DNA of 64,000 nucleotides from Congeria kusceri (Eukaryota; Mollusca; Bivalvia; Myida; Dreissenidae): NCBI GenBank assembly GCA_027627225.1, contig CM051029.1, positions 8,471,426 to 8,535,425 of the forward strand, read 5' to 3'. Shown piece by piece: positions 24,816 to 37,252 of this stretch (position 1 is its first letter; each line of letters starts with the position of its first letter). The notes under the pieces were generated by a model. It saw only the letters and a program-made list of their open reading frames with translations, ran no database searches and was not told where the DNA came from. The position numbers and the translations under genes were made by a program.

Positions 24816-26622
24816 GTTACGTTTTTTTAGGATGATGCTCTGTGACTGGCTATGATAGAATGGGCACGGTTTTAGAGAGATGCTGACAGCTTTGGCCTCG
24901 ATCCTCAATTTGAATGCTTTGTGTTTTGGAAAATTAATTGACAGTACATTAATTTATATTCTAATTGTGAATCCCTGTCTCTAGATTATTTGCCAGTATT
25001 TTTTGCAGCAAATGTGTTGTCTAAATTGTTGTTTGTTTGGTGTGCTTTATATAATACAACAACATAATACAAACAAATACTATGCACTTAATAATTAAAA
25101 TAAGTGTGTTACGTCAAATATACATGTGTCATTCGTTTTTACATGAAGATGTAGCAAGGCTAACGAAAATGTGTATCTTGTTTGAAGTATAACGAGAAAG
25201 CATTAGCTGAAAATGCGCAATCTAAGATATTAATGTTATTTACAACAATCATAAATATGAACACTACAAAATAGTACTATATTGTTACGATCACTATCGT
25301 GAGATGTGTAGTGTTCACCGGCGAATATGTAGCTTAACATTGTTATACTTAAAGTCGCATTCAGTCCATAGAGAATATAATTTACATCTTAAATTAACAT
25401 TAGTTGTAATGAACGTAAATTCCGTTTATTCGACTGAAAACTGTTTCTTATTTACGAACGGCATTTTGTAATTTGTATCTTCAAAAATGATAGGTACGAA
25501 CGGAATATACCCTCCGATTTACTTCAGATTCACTCATCACCAGCTATCGCATACAATGACTACACGATAAAAGGTTACTCAAAGGTTATTATTTTACCGA
25601 TTTGTATTTCGATCGGTAAGATATCCATTACAAACAATTTCTGAAAAGTTGTCTTTACTTAAAATATTTCTGGACTGCTACTTTAACTTTCGCACGTGCA
25701 TATCAGCGTTTTGATCATTACCCAGTGGTCCATGGGTACTGGGTAATGTAGGAAGTAAATACTTTTATAGTAATTATCGTAATTAAGTTTATATGCAACC
25801 ATGCATCGTTACGTTAAGTGATCACAGAGCGTAGAGAATCTTTGCTTGAAGTGTTAATGCCATTTCAAATACTTTCAGCAAAATATTTCAAAATGCAAAA
25901 AGTTTAAATAGATTCAGACTCAATATTATTACATACTGGGTACTTAATCGCAAAGCAGTGTAGATATAAACTTAGCTTCAATCATCAGATACGGATTGGG
26001 TACTCCAATTGAATTGTCCTTGATGCTAAATATTGCCGATAACATTTCACTTGTGGTATACGGTTAAATACTTATCCATTTTTTTGTCACCCTGATATTA
26101 ATAAAATATGTATGTGCCTTTATTAATTTAATTTGTTTGAAACTTACACTAACGGATATAATAAGCATCTTAATTAATTTTGTATCGTGTTTTTGTATGT
26201 TTTATTTCAGTGAGGTCGTTTGAATAAACTCATGTTTCCACTGCATGTAAAGATCGGGGTTGTGTTTGTGTGAATGCTGTCCTTCTATATCTTTGGAAAT
26301 ACATCTCTAAAGTACACAGCATTGATTTATTATAAATTAAAATATTATATACAATGTGAACATATAAAGCCACTGTGAATTATATATGGGAACAATTCAA
26401 AGGTTACATATAGACTCAAATGTACTCGTACTCGTCGTACGAGCATTACACCATCCTTGTAAAGTTCAAAAGGTACATGTTGTCGGAAGAAATATGAAAA
26501 CAATGACCAACAACGCAGGAGAAAATGTGTATGTGCATCTGATCAGGAAGACTCTACTTCATTGCAACACTGATAAGCCGTCTTGTATTTGGTAAAGTTT
26601 GTCACGTGTTTGTTACATTCTC
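24816..26622. other. AT-rich non-coding stretch
   Basis: No supported gene. It contains the hairpin at 25716-25748 and further TACTGGGTA words at ~25936 and ~25994. Confidence 0.4.
25716..25748. repeat. 11-bp stem hairpin
   Basis: CATTACCCAGT and its exact reverse complement ACTGGGTAATG flank an 11-nt loop (GGTCCATGGGT). The word TACTGGGTA recurs twice within the next 300 bp. It may be a transposon end or a stable hairpin; no function is assigned. Confidence 0.65.
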
Positions 26623-27477
26623 CTGGGAGGCGTTTCATCAACGGTTTACTACCAGTCGTACGCTACGACTTACATAAGTTACGACGTTTTACCGAAATCA
26701 CGTTTCATCAAACAAATCGTAACGTCAGACTACATAATTTTCATACATAAATCTACGACTGGGTAGGAGCGGTCGTATATTTTGTAATGTGTTATATTTT
26801 TGTTGAAGTTTGCTATGAAAAGCGACCAAAGAACAAAATTAAGTTGGAAAATGAGGACTAAAATATTAAACATAAGAGTCGGTAGATCTATGCATGTACC
26901 TTTTCCATTTTGGAATAAATACTTCAGTGTATGCCTACTATAGACGCTCGCATTTTGGGTCACTTATCAATTTTATAGTGCATTATTTTTAATGTTTAGG
27001 CCTATAGTAGTCTTTAAGCACAATTTCATTCCCGATTTAATGAAAACATATTTTATAAAACATACCTAAGTAGATCGATTTCAGGGTACACCGTGACACG
27101 TACAGTACCTATGGTAGGTTAGTAGCTTTATGTACATGTTGTTCTTCATTTTTAATAATGAACATAACATGAAATACAGTAAAAATAACAAGGGTGACAA
27201 TAATTTTAATTTCACGTCCTTGTTTTTAACCCATTTCCACAACTTGTTTATTTCGAAAGCAGCGCGCGACAATGACGTCATTTTAAAAAATTAGACTGCG
27301 TCACAATATTTTCGGTAAACATTCACCATTATTTGTGTAGTCGTATATTTATGTATAGTGCATTTACGATGTCGTTGATGAAACGGAATTTATGTATAAT
27401 CGTAAACAACTACATAAATATCGATACGTAAATTTCGATCGTAGAAGAATCGTTAATATTGATGAAACGCCTCCCAG
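26623..27477. mobile_element. Non-autonomous TIR element, 855 bp
   Basis: A perfect 19-bp inverted repeat, CTGGGAGGCGTTTCATCAA at 26623-26641 and its complement at 27459-27477, bounds the element. The word GTTTCATCAA appears again internally near each end (26704 and, inverted, ~27373), giving nested subterminal repeats. The interior is AT-rich and rich in TACGA/TCGTA words. No transposase ORF is seen. I could not identify an unambiguous target-site duplication; ATTCTC on the left and ATCTC on the right are suggestive only. Superfamily not assigned. Confidence 0.75.
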
Positions 27478-28302
27478 ATCTCGAATAATAGATTAAGAGA
27501 AGATTAGGTGTTTCACTTCAGAGATTTTGCGATAGTACAGCCTATGCACATTAGTATTCGTTTTGAATATGTCCGCCATTCTGTCGGCGTTACGGTTATT
27601 TGTAAATAAAATACAATGCAAGCTCAATACCCAGTAATATATGTTTAATAAACTGCAGTAATTTAAGAAATGCTACATACGATCCCGAGTTGGTTTAGCT
27701 GTTATGCAGCTTACGCGGGCCAGCGTGACATACCCGAAATCGCTTACATAATCAAATACAAATGTATAATAATATGCCATGCATATGAATATAATCCTCA
27801 AACTGTTTTAGGTAGTACTTTTCGTATTCTAACCATTATCCCACCTGTCATCTATAACCAACGACAGTTATTCATCTTGTGTATTGTTTCTTCTAAAATA
27901 AGTGCTGCTATTCCAATGTTTATTTTACCTTTACGTAGCGTACAAAATGGTTTAATATCATTGTTGCGCTGGAACATCCAGAAAACGCTATCTGCGAACG
28001 ATAATGAATGGGCACTGATAAATAGAATTCTACAATGGAATTTGAATCTGAGTCTCAAAACCTCGAGCATTTTGCTACATATACAAAACATTTAGTTAAA
28101 TGTATTTGATAATATGCGCTCCACAACGCCCAAAATAACCTTTGATTGACGTGTTTAAAAACAATTACAAAATAACTTATTCATTACAGCTCAGAAATGT
28201 CAGCTTAGTAGGTCATCAGTATACACTGTTGCCCAGGATATAGGTATGTATAGGTATTGAGGTGACTACATTTTACAAGAATGTTAAAGATGTCCATCTT
28301 TA
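27478..28302. other. Stretch with no supported gene
   Basis: A 141-codon frame on plus (27670-28095) and a long frame antisense to it overlap. Neither shows a signal peptide, domain motif or splice sites, and overlap of two open frames in AT-rich DNA is weak evidence. Confidence 0.4.
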
Positions 28303-28334
28303 TGTAATTATTATTATTATTATTATTATTATTA

Positions 28335-28407
<73 letters not shown>

Positions 28408-28434
28408 TATCAATAGTAGAAGAAATAGTATTAA

Positions 28435-28481
<47 letters not shown>

Positions 28482-28600
28482 GTAGTAGTAGTAGCTGTAG
28501 TAGAAGTAGTGGAAGTAGTAGTAATAGTAGTAGCAGTAACAGCAGCAGCAACAACAGTAGTAGATGTAGTAATAGTAGTAGTAATAGTAGTAGTAGTATG
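28303..28600 (+). repeat. Compound (ATT)n-(AGT)n microsatellite, ~300 bp
   Basis: 28303-28412 is nearly pure ATT/TAT. After a short junction, 28420-28600 is AGT with scattered AGC, AAT and GCA variants. All overlapping long frames (poly-Ile/Leu, poly-Ser, poly-Val, poly-Asn/Thr) are products of the repeat and are not genes. Confidence 0.95.
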
Positions 28601-29740
28601 ATTATTACAATTGTCATAATCATTATTTTCTATCGATGGCCATGACCAGTCGCTAAGCAATGTGGTAGACAATTGAGTATGTCGCATATTTGCATAGTTT
28701 ATATTGACCTATATAAACAAGCCTGCATAACCATTTTAAAATGCGTTTCTTTTGCATTCACTTAAAGGCATGAGGTAGAGCTTAAACAATCTATGTTAGA
28801 ATGAATAAAATTTAAGTTAAACATAAACACGTCTTCCAAGGAGAATTGAAATACTAGTAATCCCACAATAACGTGTTCAAACACAATCATATTTAGGAAA
28901 TTTCGGTGTCTTATAAGTAAGTTTGATTTTGCAGACTGATTTCGTGAACTAGATCAATATTGTAGTCTATTGAACCGGGCATATAGTCACGTGACTATCG
29001 CCACTGCATGTATTTTGTTGTATTTTGTTATCTTCACTTAATAGTTATGATCTCTCATGACTTAAGCATGAATTTATCTTAGACAAAATAATTCATTGAT
29101 CCAGATCGTCTACCTCGTAAAAGTCCAACTATATCAATATGTACATGTTTAACTACCCGTGCTATTCTGAAATGTTATACCCGTGATGAAGACTGCAGCA
29201 CATAGCCGACAAATGCGCAGTATATCGTATACGATTGTCTTAGATTCTGCAAATTCTGTGTATCTAGAGATATGTTTGAGTTGTAAGAAATATCTAACCC
29301 AGAGCAACGTCATTTCTACACTTTAAATAGAATGTCACGACTCATACTGCCGTATCCAGACAAACGTATGTGGAAAGACACGATGGACGTTCTTGTAGAG
29401 GAAGTATTTTCTCAAGAGCCCAGTTAGTTATTAGCAATATTTATATTTATAGTGGACACATGCTACTTTATTATTTCAATGAAATACCATATAACCGATC
29501 AGATGTTAACATTCAATCACTTTAGTTTTAAAGCATGTCTCCCTAAATTTTGATTATTATCAACACTAAGCACATTTGAAAATATGTGTGCCGCTGACAG
29601 TTTTTGATATGACAATAGATTATTCAACTTTATATATATTAAATATAAATACTATATATTTATAAAAAAACGTTAAATAGAAATAGGGCAAAAGAATGGA
29701 CCAGAGTATCAAGACATATCTTCAAAAACACTATGCGGTT
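28601..29740. other. AT-rich non-coding stretch
   Basis: Nothing supported was seen here. Confidence 0.4.
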
Positions 29741-30330
29741 CTCTTTTATATGGTCTAGAAATTTTCTGCAAATATACACGAACCATTCATTGAATTGTCT
29801 GACATGTGTATCTCTGCTTTGGATTTGATTTCCGAAAAAAAGCTTGACTAAAAGAGTTTGAAAAACGAAATTAAAGTACATCACCGCAGTGAAATGAGCA
29901 TATGCCCTCACCCAAAATTAATCCCAAAGTTGATCAACGTCAAGGTAAAATAGCTTTAGATACGGCTGGGTCGGCATTCACAAAGCATCTGAAGGCAAAT
30001 GTTATCCTTATCCTTAAATAGAGATATTTCCTTAACTGTATTACTCAGTATAACAACAATGCAGAACGAAAATAACACTTTAAAATTACATCAGCATTAA
30101 AATGATGTTTGTTAAATAGCAGCAACATACAAATGTGTTTATTTAATAATCAAATACAGTATATCTGATGTTTACACTTTAGTGAAACTATTTTAGAATT
30201 TTTTTATGACATTCCGTGAATACCGCTGCTGGAGAATGCAAAATGGTCTCACGCTGTTACATTGTGGCAGTTTCTTATGTGGTTATGTGACGTGGTAATA
30301 GTTGGATTAACAAGCTTGATTGCAAACATG
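29741..30330 (+). repeat. Tandem duplication, copy 1 (decayed)
   Basis: This aligns with 30786-31370 at an offset of ~1.04 kb. Shared landmarks are ATGGTCTAGAAATT, CTGCAAATATACAC, AAGTTGATCAACGTC, 'gcagaacgaaa-taacat' and TAATAGTTGGATTA. In this copy the exon-like segment (about 29812-29950) has lost the acceptor AG and gained an in-frame TAA after a Lys-Leu-Asp stretch, although a CAAG|GTAAAA donor-like site survives. Confidence 0.75.
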
Positions 30331-30785
30331 TTTTTACGTTTTTAGTAGAGCATGCATGTACAGTATTATGCATGCGTATACTGATTTTTATTTTTCAGTC
30401 TGTATCACATTTCATACTGTGCTATTTTTATTCAATAACAAGGAAATTCAAATAATACAAAACATCGAAAACGACAAAGTGAGTGTAAACAAACATGACA
30501 TTACGAGTAATGGTTAAATGTCCTGTAGGCGACACTTCATTACGCCGTAAAAAAGAACGTCAATACAGCACAAACATAACAAACCCCAAAGGAATAAATA
30601 GCTTTATATTCTGTCATCCTCTTAATCTCTCAATCGCTAGTAATATATTAGAGTTGAAAACATGTGTGACGTTGACTATATCTAATATCACTTGTCTTTA
30701 TTTAAGTTAATTTTATAATATAAATGCCATCTATTTAGTAAACTCGTTGAATTAAATATTCTACTAGAATGCACATGTGTGTTGT

Positions 30786-31370
30786 TCTCGTTTTTATGGT
30801 CTAGAAATTGTCTGCAAATATACACATATCCTTGATTGGATTTTTGGTCATTTTTATCTCAGCTTCGGGCTTTATTTTCGAAGAAAAGCTTGACAAACAG
30901 AACTTGAAAAACGAAATGCAAAATTACCTCAGTGGCATTAGCATTTACCCTACATCCGAAATCAATGCAAAAGTTGATCAACGTCTAGGTTAAATATATT
31001 CGGTTAGTGCTGGGGTTGTATTTACAAAGCATCTTAAGATACATTTTACCTGTATCCTTAAATGGAGATACGTCCCTAACTGTACTACTCCGTATACAAA
31101 CAGTGCAGAACGAAATAACATTTTAAAATGACATCAGTATTAAAACGATAATTGCTCAATTTCAGCAACATGCAAATGTGTGCATTTAGTAAACAAATAC
31201 AGTATATTTAATGTGTGCACTTTAATGAAAATATTTTAGAAACTACTTATGACGTTTTGTGAATTACGCTGTTGGAGAACGCAAACTGGCCTCACGTTGT
31301 TACATAGTGTCAGTTTCTGATGAAAGTGACATGGTAATAGTTGGATTAGCAACCTTAATTGCAAAGAGTT
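30786..31370 (+). repeat. Tandem duplication, copy 2
   Basis: Direct-repeat partner of 29741-30330, roughly 80% identical by eye, containing the intact exon-like segment at 30863-30988. The duplication extends ~380 bp beyond that segment on the 3' side into non-coding sequence. Confidence 0.75.
30863..30988 (+). CDS. Putative 126-nt exon (duplicated; upstream copy broken)
   Basis: The segment is preceded by a strong acceptor (TTTTTATCTCAG ending at 30862) and followed by a donor (CTAG|GTTAAA). Its length is 42 codons, so it could be skipped or duplicated without changing frame. It is open and encodes a polar helix-prone stretch: FIFEEKLDKQNLKNEMQNYL, then SGISIYPTSEINAKVDQRL. No family was recognised. 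The frame upstream of the acceptor hits a TAG at the ATGGTCTAG motif, so it is not a first exon read from a local ATG. The decayed copy ~1.04 kb upstream is consistent with exon duplication followed by loss. It could also be a chance frame inside a non-coding repeat. Confidence 0.35.
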
Positions 31371-32059
31371 ATTTAATAGCGCTTAGCTGTTAACGGTGAT
31401 CTTAGGAATATATTGTATTGTCCTAACGATAATATAGAGACGTCATCTATAACCGCGTAGTCGATCGTGGTGCAGTATTCTACTATAAGATCAACATCAA
31501 TTAAGATGACGCGTTTTGGATACCTTTAATGAGTATATGTCATACAGACAATTCTTAAATACCTATATCTTTGCACATCTTGGAGATTTTTTCCGTCTAT
31601 ATGCTTCATTAAATAGGCTATCGTAATATGTGTAGGTAATCATGTTATTGCACAAGCTCTTCTCAACCAATAATGACCAATTCCAGTGAAATAACATGCA
31701 TGTGTATACATCACCATATGATTATGGTTATAACTAGAAAACACTCGCAGATCGCTGACCTCCGCCACGCCAGTAAGTTATTTTGCAAATTGTGGCAATT
31801 TGCCATGTATAGCAATCACCAAGACTCTAAAAAACAATTCAGTTCAGACGGTGGTCAGGATTACCACCAAAATCTAACCAATTTAAATCATTGGTTCGAT
31901 TGCAAACATTCCCCAAAATGACTTGCAAATATTTTGTTTAAGCCATAAGCGTTAAGTTGCTAACAAACAAATTACAACCAGTAATAAATAAAAGAAAACC
32001 TCATTGATGGATGTAATTAAATACTAAAATTGTTAATTTGGAGTAAACGCTACGATGAT
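31371..32059. other. AT-rich non-coding stretch
   Basis: Nothing supported was seen. Confidence 0.4.
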
Positions 32060-32325
32060 AATGACATAACTTGTGTGGGGATTGGTCATGAAATTATTTA
32101 TACGGCCATTCTCCCCCTATCTCTGATTCAAGTAGAGCAGTTGTCAGTTACTGGCATAAGTATGAGCACTTAGTACTGGTAAACCGCTTAGATCGGCTAA
32201 GCTTGCCCAGGAAAAGTGTGAGTAGGTTAACTGACCGCCGTGATATGACTGAAATACTGTTAAAAACGGCGAAAAATCCAAACAAACAAGCACACCAGGA
32301 ATCACACAGACCTCTGACCGTGTAG
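32060..32325 (+). mobile_element. 5'-truncated SINE, same family as 15319-15633
   Basis: From ATAACTTGTGTGGGGATTGG through AGTTGTCAGTTACTG, CTTAGTACTGGTAAACC, AACTGACCGCC, GAAATACTGTTAAA and CGAAAAATCCAAACAAA the sequence follows the body of the full-length SINE at 15319-15633, but in plus orientation. The tRNA head with its A and B boxes is missing, so this copy is a 5'-truncated insertion and cannot drive its own Pol III transcription. It contains a small internal insertion relative to the other copy near 32190-32205. Confidence 0.82.
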
Positions 32326-33236
32326 AGGGTTCACTGTGAAATGTATAAAAGGCAACATGGTTACAATCAATAGCGGGAAACAAGACACTTAATCCGGCTG
32401 TGCTTTCATTATATCTACTATAATGTTAATACATGTGTTACAGCCCTTATATAGCATCACTTTCTAAAGCAGACGCATAAGTACAAAATGCATTCCAAAT
32501 CCATCAGACAGTTTCAATTTGTTAAATGATAAAATTATACCTGTGGATATCAAACCAAACCATTGATGAATAGTGGCTGTGTGATCACAGCAATAAACGC
32601 TGCATTATATTTGCGTCTATATCTGCGCTTGAGTACTGTAATATTGTTGCCCATTTTTAAACACTTTAAAACATGTGGCAAGATTCAAACACTTTATAAT
32701 TAAATACAGTATTTAACCATTAACGTTGCGTTCATTCTTCATATTCATTCCCATGTGTTTTTCATGTTAGCCTTTGGCGAAATGCCTATCGCATTTTTAG
32801 TCAATTTGTCTCATTTCGATGGTCGATATTGTTATTCTGTGTTCATACAATTGACTGACAATTTAAATCTTACCATAGACATCATTCGAAGTTTCAAAAA
32901 GCTACAAGATTGAAGTGAAAATGATGTGATCGAGCAACGCGTTTCTGTTCTTATATTTTATGTCAAATATTATTGCCATTTTTAAAACTGCATACTAATA
33001 CATTTTAACTACTTCGCGGAAAATATGACACAACTAGCTCTCGTTCGCAATGAACATATTAAATATACAAGTAACACATACTGAACATTCTCGAACACTC
33101 ATTGTCTATCACACATCTATTGTATAATAGAAACAAGACAATAGGACGCCTCTGGAAGAAGAATTAAAAAGGATTAGATTTGCTGTGCAACCATATTTTG
33201 TATATTAATACAAAGGAGTAAACAACCAAAACATGC

Positions 33237-33292
33237 ATACGCGCAAAAATGCACACATGCGCGCGCACACACGCACGTACACACACCCACCT
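33237..33292. repeat. Alternating purine-pyrimidine (CA/CG)n tract
   Basis: About 55 bp of CA, CG and TG dinucleotides, including GCGCGCGCACACACGCACG, form an alternating tract of the kind that can adopt Z-DNA under supercoiling. Confidence 0.8.
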
Positions 33293-33356
33293 CCTTTGCA
33301 TAAACAGTTGCAATAGAGTCAATTACTTATTCCAATACATATGTATACTTTGTTAG

Positions 33357-33359
33357 TAT

Positions 33360-33393
<34 letters not shown>

Positions 33394-33403
33394 TGTTGTT
33401 GTA
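33357..33403 (+). repeat. (AGT)n microsatellite
   Basis: About 12 AGT triplets followed by four TTG/TGT triplets. Same motif class as the arrays at 28420, 40600 and 56780. Confidence 0.92.
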
Positions 33404-36184
33404 GTATAAAAATAGTTTACATCAATATTTTTTTATTTTTAACATAGCATAATAAGGCTAGCAACCTAATTCAACAAAAACACTAACCGAGAAGCATTTG
33501 TTTCAGTTTTTTGATGTTTACGCACTATTCAACATGTGTTTTCTTTTCTGTTGACTCTGAACGCCACTTATTCTCCGAAGCATATCCTAAACTAATTTGT
33601 CTAACAAAGTCACATGTGGCTATGACTGTCAAATCGATGATAATAAATAATTACAAACCGTTACCATCTGTATAGAGGCATATACATTGTGGATTTATTA
33701 GCAGAATGGCGTTATAAATATCGGTTAAATGACCACAGTTTTTAAAGTCAGACAGATTCAACCCTGAGACTGTTGGTCGATGATATCTGCAGGCGTGCTG
33801 GATATTTGCATGCACGATGTAGGACAGGATATTGCTCTTTAAGAAAAGAGAACATAGTGCTCGCAAATGAACACAAATACTTTACATTGACATCCTCGCA
33901 GAATGTGTGTTCCAGATATTGTACTGACCAAGAACACGGCTCCTGTTACAGAAAAACCGCCGGAAATAGATCGAAGCCAAACGCATTCACGGTATTGCTT
34001 GCTAACGCAGAACATTTACTTCATGGCAAACCAGTTTTTCCAATTTATATACAGTATTGGTATGTCATTTGAATCAACTGTCTCAAATACAGGATCGTTT
34101 GTTATCTTATTATTTAACGTTTCCACTCGTATTAATATGTACTTACACAATGTAGTGGTAACTGCATCTGACAAATTACACTCGAATATAGCATAATACA
34201 AATGTTGAACGTCAAATTTTATATAGTGAAAGAACTGCATTAATTGTAAATTTCATGTAATTTACACACACTCGACCATACTAGGTTTGTTTACATTGCG
34301 CGTATAATTATTTTAATTTACTGGCATTTGGTTTTTCTCTATCAAATATATATTTCTAAATAAACATTCATGTAAGTAATATCTAGCCATGTTTTACGGA
34401 TTCATAATCTGCTTCGATACGTTAACTATTGCTCAATCCTAAACTAGTATATGCCTTTTTAAAAATAAAATCCAACTTTCAATTAGACGTATGTGTGTCC
34501 AATACCTGGTCGAGTACAGATAGGCTCTTCTTAAATGCCGTATAACAGCATGGTTTCCTATATTCCTAATGGTTGTCCAAGTACGCGTTACGCACGTATT
34601 AATCAGTGGATAAAATCGATGCTGCATGTGAATTATAATTGTTTGGCCAAAATACAAGACATGATTTGTTTCTAGTTCAGTACAAGACCTTGTGTACTTT
34701 TATTGCAAGTCTTCGCAACGCGCAATATGACGAGTAAGAGATATAGATTTTCTATTATGTATCCGCTTTACGTGATACGACTTTCAGCAATATGGCAAAA
34801 AGCATATGCAGTATTCTGAACATACATACAATGGACACTCAGTTTTTGTTTTGGAAGACTATGTGTCTTGAAATAAGCACTTTTAGCCATGCATCGTGTA
34901 ATAGGTCATTGCTTTGTATCTTAGTTGATAACATAACGGCTTACTTTATTGGTTCTCATGACGATAAAACGCATGTCCAGGCCGTAAACTTAGATTCCGC
35001 GAACTCCTAATGTAACAGATTTGGAGATTCCCAAATTTTCAAATTTCAAAGTGTTCAGAATAGTTCCATTTAATTTAATAATTCTTTTTGAGAAGATAAA
35101 GTCTGGAGCTTTAAGTCAATTATGCTAAAATTAGCCTGAACCTGATTCAAAAGTACAAAGGTAGTATAAATTGAAGTCTTAGATAATTTAACACTATGCA
35201 CTAGTTTTGCATTATATTTCCTGTCACATTGGCCGCTACCATGCTATAAGAGTACAATATGTTAAACTAGTCTACTGAATAACGAAATGTTTAATAATGA
35301 AATGTATGGACCAACCCAACTGATTCAAAAAAAAATCTGGTGTGACAGTTAAGTAATAGTGCTAAAGATTGCGTTAAATAACGGCAATAACTGGGCAGCT
35401 GATGTCCTTTTCATTCGCATTGCACGATCTGGATTGCGAGAATGCTTCCACATGCCATATCGCGGCGCTATCCTTATCGTCTGCGCCCATATAGCATCTA
35501 CCAAGGTTGTGGTGATTGGGAAAATATCGTACACTTTGATTCGGTTCTATTTTACAAAGATGTACAACCTTGTATAACACATTTTCCCTATACTTAATGG
35601 ATTGTAAGAATGCATTGAATGTTATTGATGCGTCAACAACACGTTAACTCGTCGTGGGGGATTATAGACGCTGGGAGTCGTATTTAAATAACTGGCATAA
35701 TTGTGCTTCCCACCATTGCTTGTATTGTTAAGTATATCCGCAATGTATTAAGGTTTTCAAAAGTAGATTTACTCTGATTGTTATTGTAATTCATTATACA
35801 ACTTTGTAGCATTTTATACCGCTTTAATTTGCTTGTACGGTTAAATTTAACCTGTCTTAATTATAATTTTTCACAGATATATACATGTAGTCCAAAATGA
35901 CTTAAATCAATACGAATTACGATCATTATTTAGATTTCTCGGGTTTCATATTGAAATCGCCCGGAACACTAATGATGAAACATCGGAAATTAAGTAGATA
36001 TATTAAAGGTGTTCCATTGATATATCTCTATCTCGGAAATGTTTTGTTGTTGAAAGTCTTATTAGTTAAGTTTATAAAAGTCAGGATCTCCAGGTCAAAT
36101 ACAGTTTTAATACTGGTTTGTGCACTTACAAGACGTAAACAAACTCAGCGCAAAAGTAATGTAACTTAAGAAATAATGTTCGAT

Positions 36185-36326
36185 TTATCGTTGATTATCG
36201 GCCAATACACAACGATTAGGAGTTCTGATGGATAGGAATTAAACCAAGAGGGCGTTAGCTAGAGTGGTTTAAAGGCCACGCATCAGAACGACAAAGAGTG
36301 GTTTATAGTCCGATAAACAACGATAA
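36185..36326. mobile_element. 142-bp foldback (MITE-like) element
   Basis: TTATCGTTGATTATCGGCC at 36185-36203 and its inverse at 36308-36326 match at 17 of 19 positions. A second nested inverted pair (GTTCTGATG near 36222 and CATCAGAAC near 36278) allows nearly the whole unit to fold. No coding capacity. A target-site duplication was not resolved. Confidence 0.65.
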
Positions 36327-37045
36327 TGAGAACATTATTTAGATTCTAACATGATTTGACAAATACTTTTGCAATTGTAATAACTTTATTTTACTATGCT
36401 CCGTTAAGAATCGGGACAACTTTTGCGTTATTTATTGTGTAGTTTAACAACGATTAGTGTGTTATTTGTTTATAGAAACATAAGCTAGTATCGTGTTAGA
36501 ATAAACATTAATTTACAATATGTTGTACGCTAACTGAACTGTTGATACATAATAACTGCTCTGTACTGAGCTTATTAAAATATATTAATAATATACATGT
36601 ATTAAATAAAAAAACTCAAATTTAAATTGCCTATTAGAAATTCTTACATATTCTGCTTCTTCGGTAACAACTCTTAAATGCCGGTTACAGTAATTTTTTG
36701 CCAAGCGGACGACAAGATATTAATTTTAAATCATGTTTCTTATCAAAGTGATTCATTACTTTCTAATCGCTTTAATGGTTTCTATGTTACTTTGTATGTA
36801 CACAACGTTTGCGTTGCCTTTCAAACCAGAAATCGGTTATAAGCAATCAATTTCACATATTTATGTTGTTACGTGAATCCAAATTGGTGTCATTTGCAAC
36901 AAGATCCAAAATGAATCTGGATATGTCTTAATGTACTCGCGTTTTGACAACGTGTTTTTGTACTAAAATACATCATGCGTCCTCTGGATACAATAATGTC
37001 ATCTCATAAAGAGGAGTGATATTTATCAGAACATTATTATCGAGT

Positions 37046-37248
37046 ATGTTAGTACATGTACTGAAATATCAACGTGCACACTTCCAACTACTTGTTGTCT
37101 TTGCTATATTTATGGTCAACACAGTTATAAGAGCAACGAGATGTTTCATATGCAGCAGGCACAGAAATTGTATTCGTCATCAGAAAAATGCGGAACCGTA
37201 TGCGTGCCAACCATTTCATAGAGACGATCGTTGTATCCACACTATGCA
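37046..37248 (+). CDS. Putative first exon of a small secreted Cys-rich protein
   Basis: From the ATG at 37046 the frame encodes a leader with a hydrophobic core (FQLLVVFAIFMVNTVIRA). A cysteine-rich stretch follows (TRCFICSRHRNCIRHQ, then a C-x8-C pattern ending RCIHTMQ) before a TAA at 37250. A donor-like ATGCA|GTAAGC overlaps that stop, so the reading may continue after splicing. A leader followed directly by C-x2-C-x5-C is reminiscent of Ly6/uPAR or small venom/defence-type secreted proteins, but this is too short to decide. No promoter or downstream exon was identified. It could be a chance frame. Confidence 0.3.
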
Positions 37249-37252
37249 GTAA

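Larger units (their letters stand above)
32326..36184. other. Long AT-rich stretch with short low-complexity tracts
   Basis: No supported gene. It contains the CA/CG tract at 33237 and the AGT array at 33357. A modestly GC-richer segment at 35360-35540 is open in three frames on the two strands, but has no recognisable motif. Confidence 0.4.

Noticed and set aside
27670..28095. 141-codon frame on plus with a long antisense frame
   Set aside because: Both strands open in AT-rich DNA, no motif, no splice context.
28205..28687. Four overlapping long frames on both strands
   Set aside because: All are translations of the ATT/AGT microsatellite.
33773..34072. Cys-rich 99-codon frame on plus
   Set aside because: No leader, splice sites or family motif; an overlapping plus frame and antisense frames are also open.
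35349..35580. GC-raised segment open in three frames
   Set aside because: No motif or splice signal; could be a repeat fragment. Kept only as a note in the stretch description.
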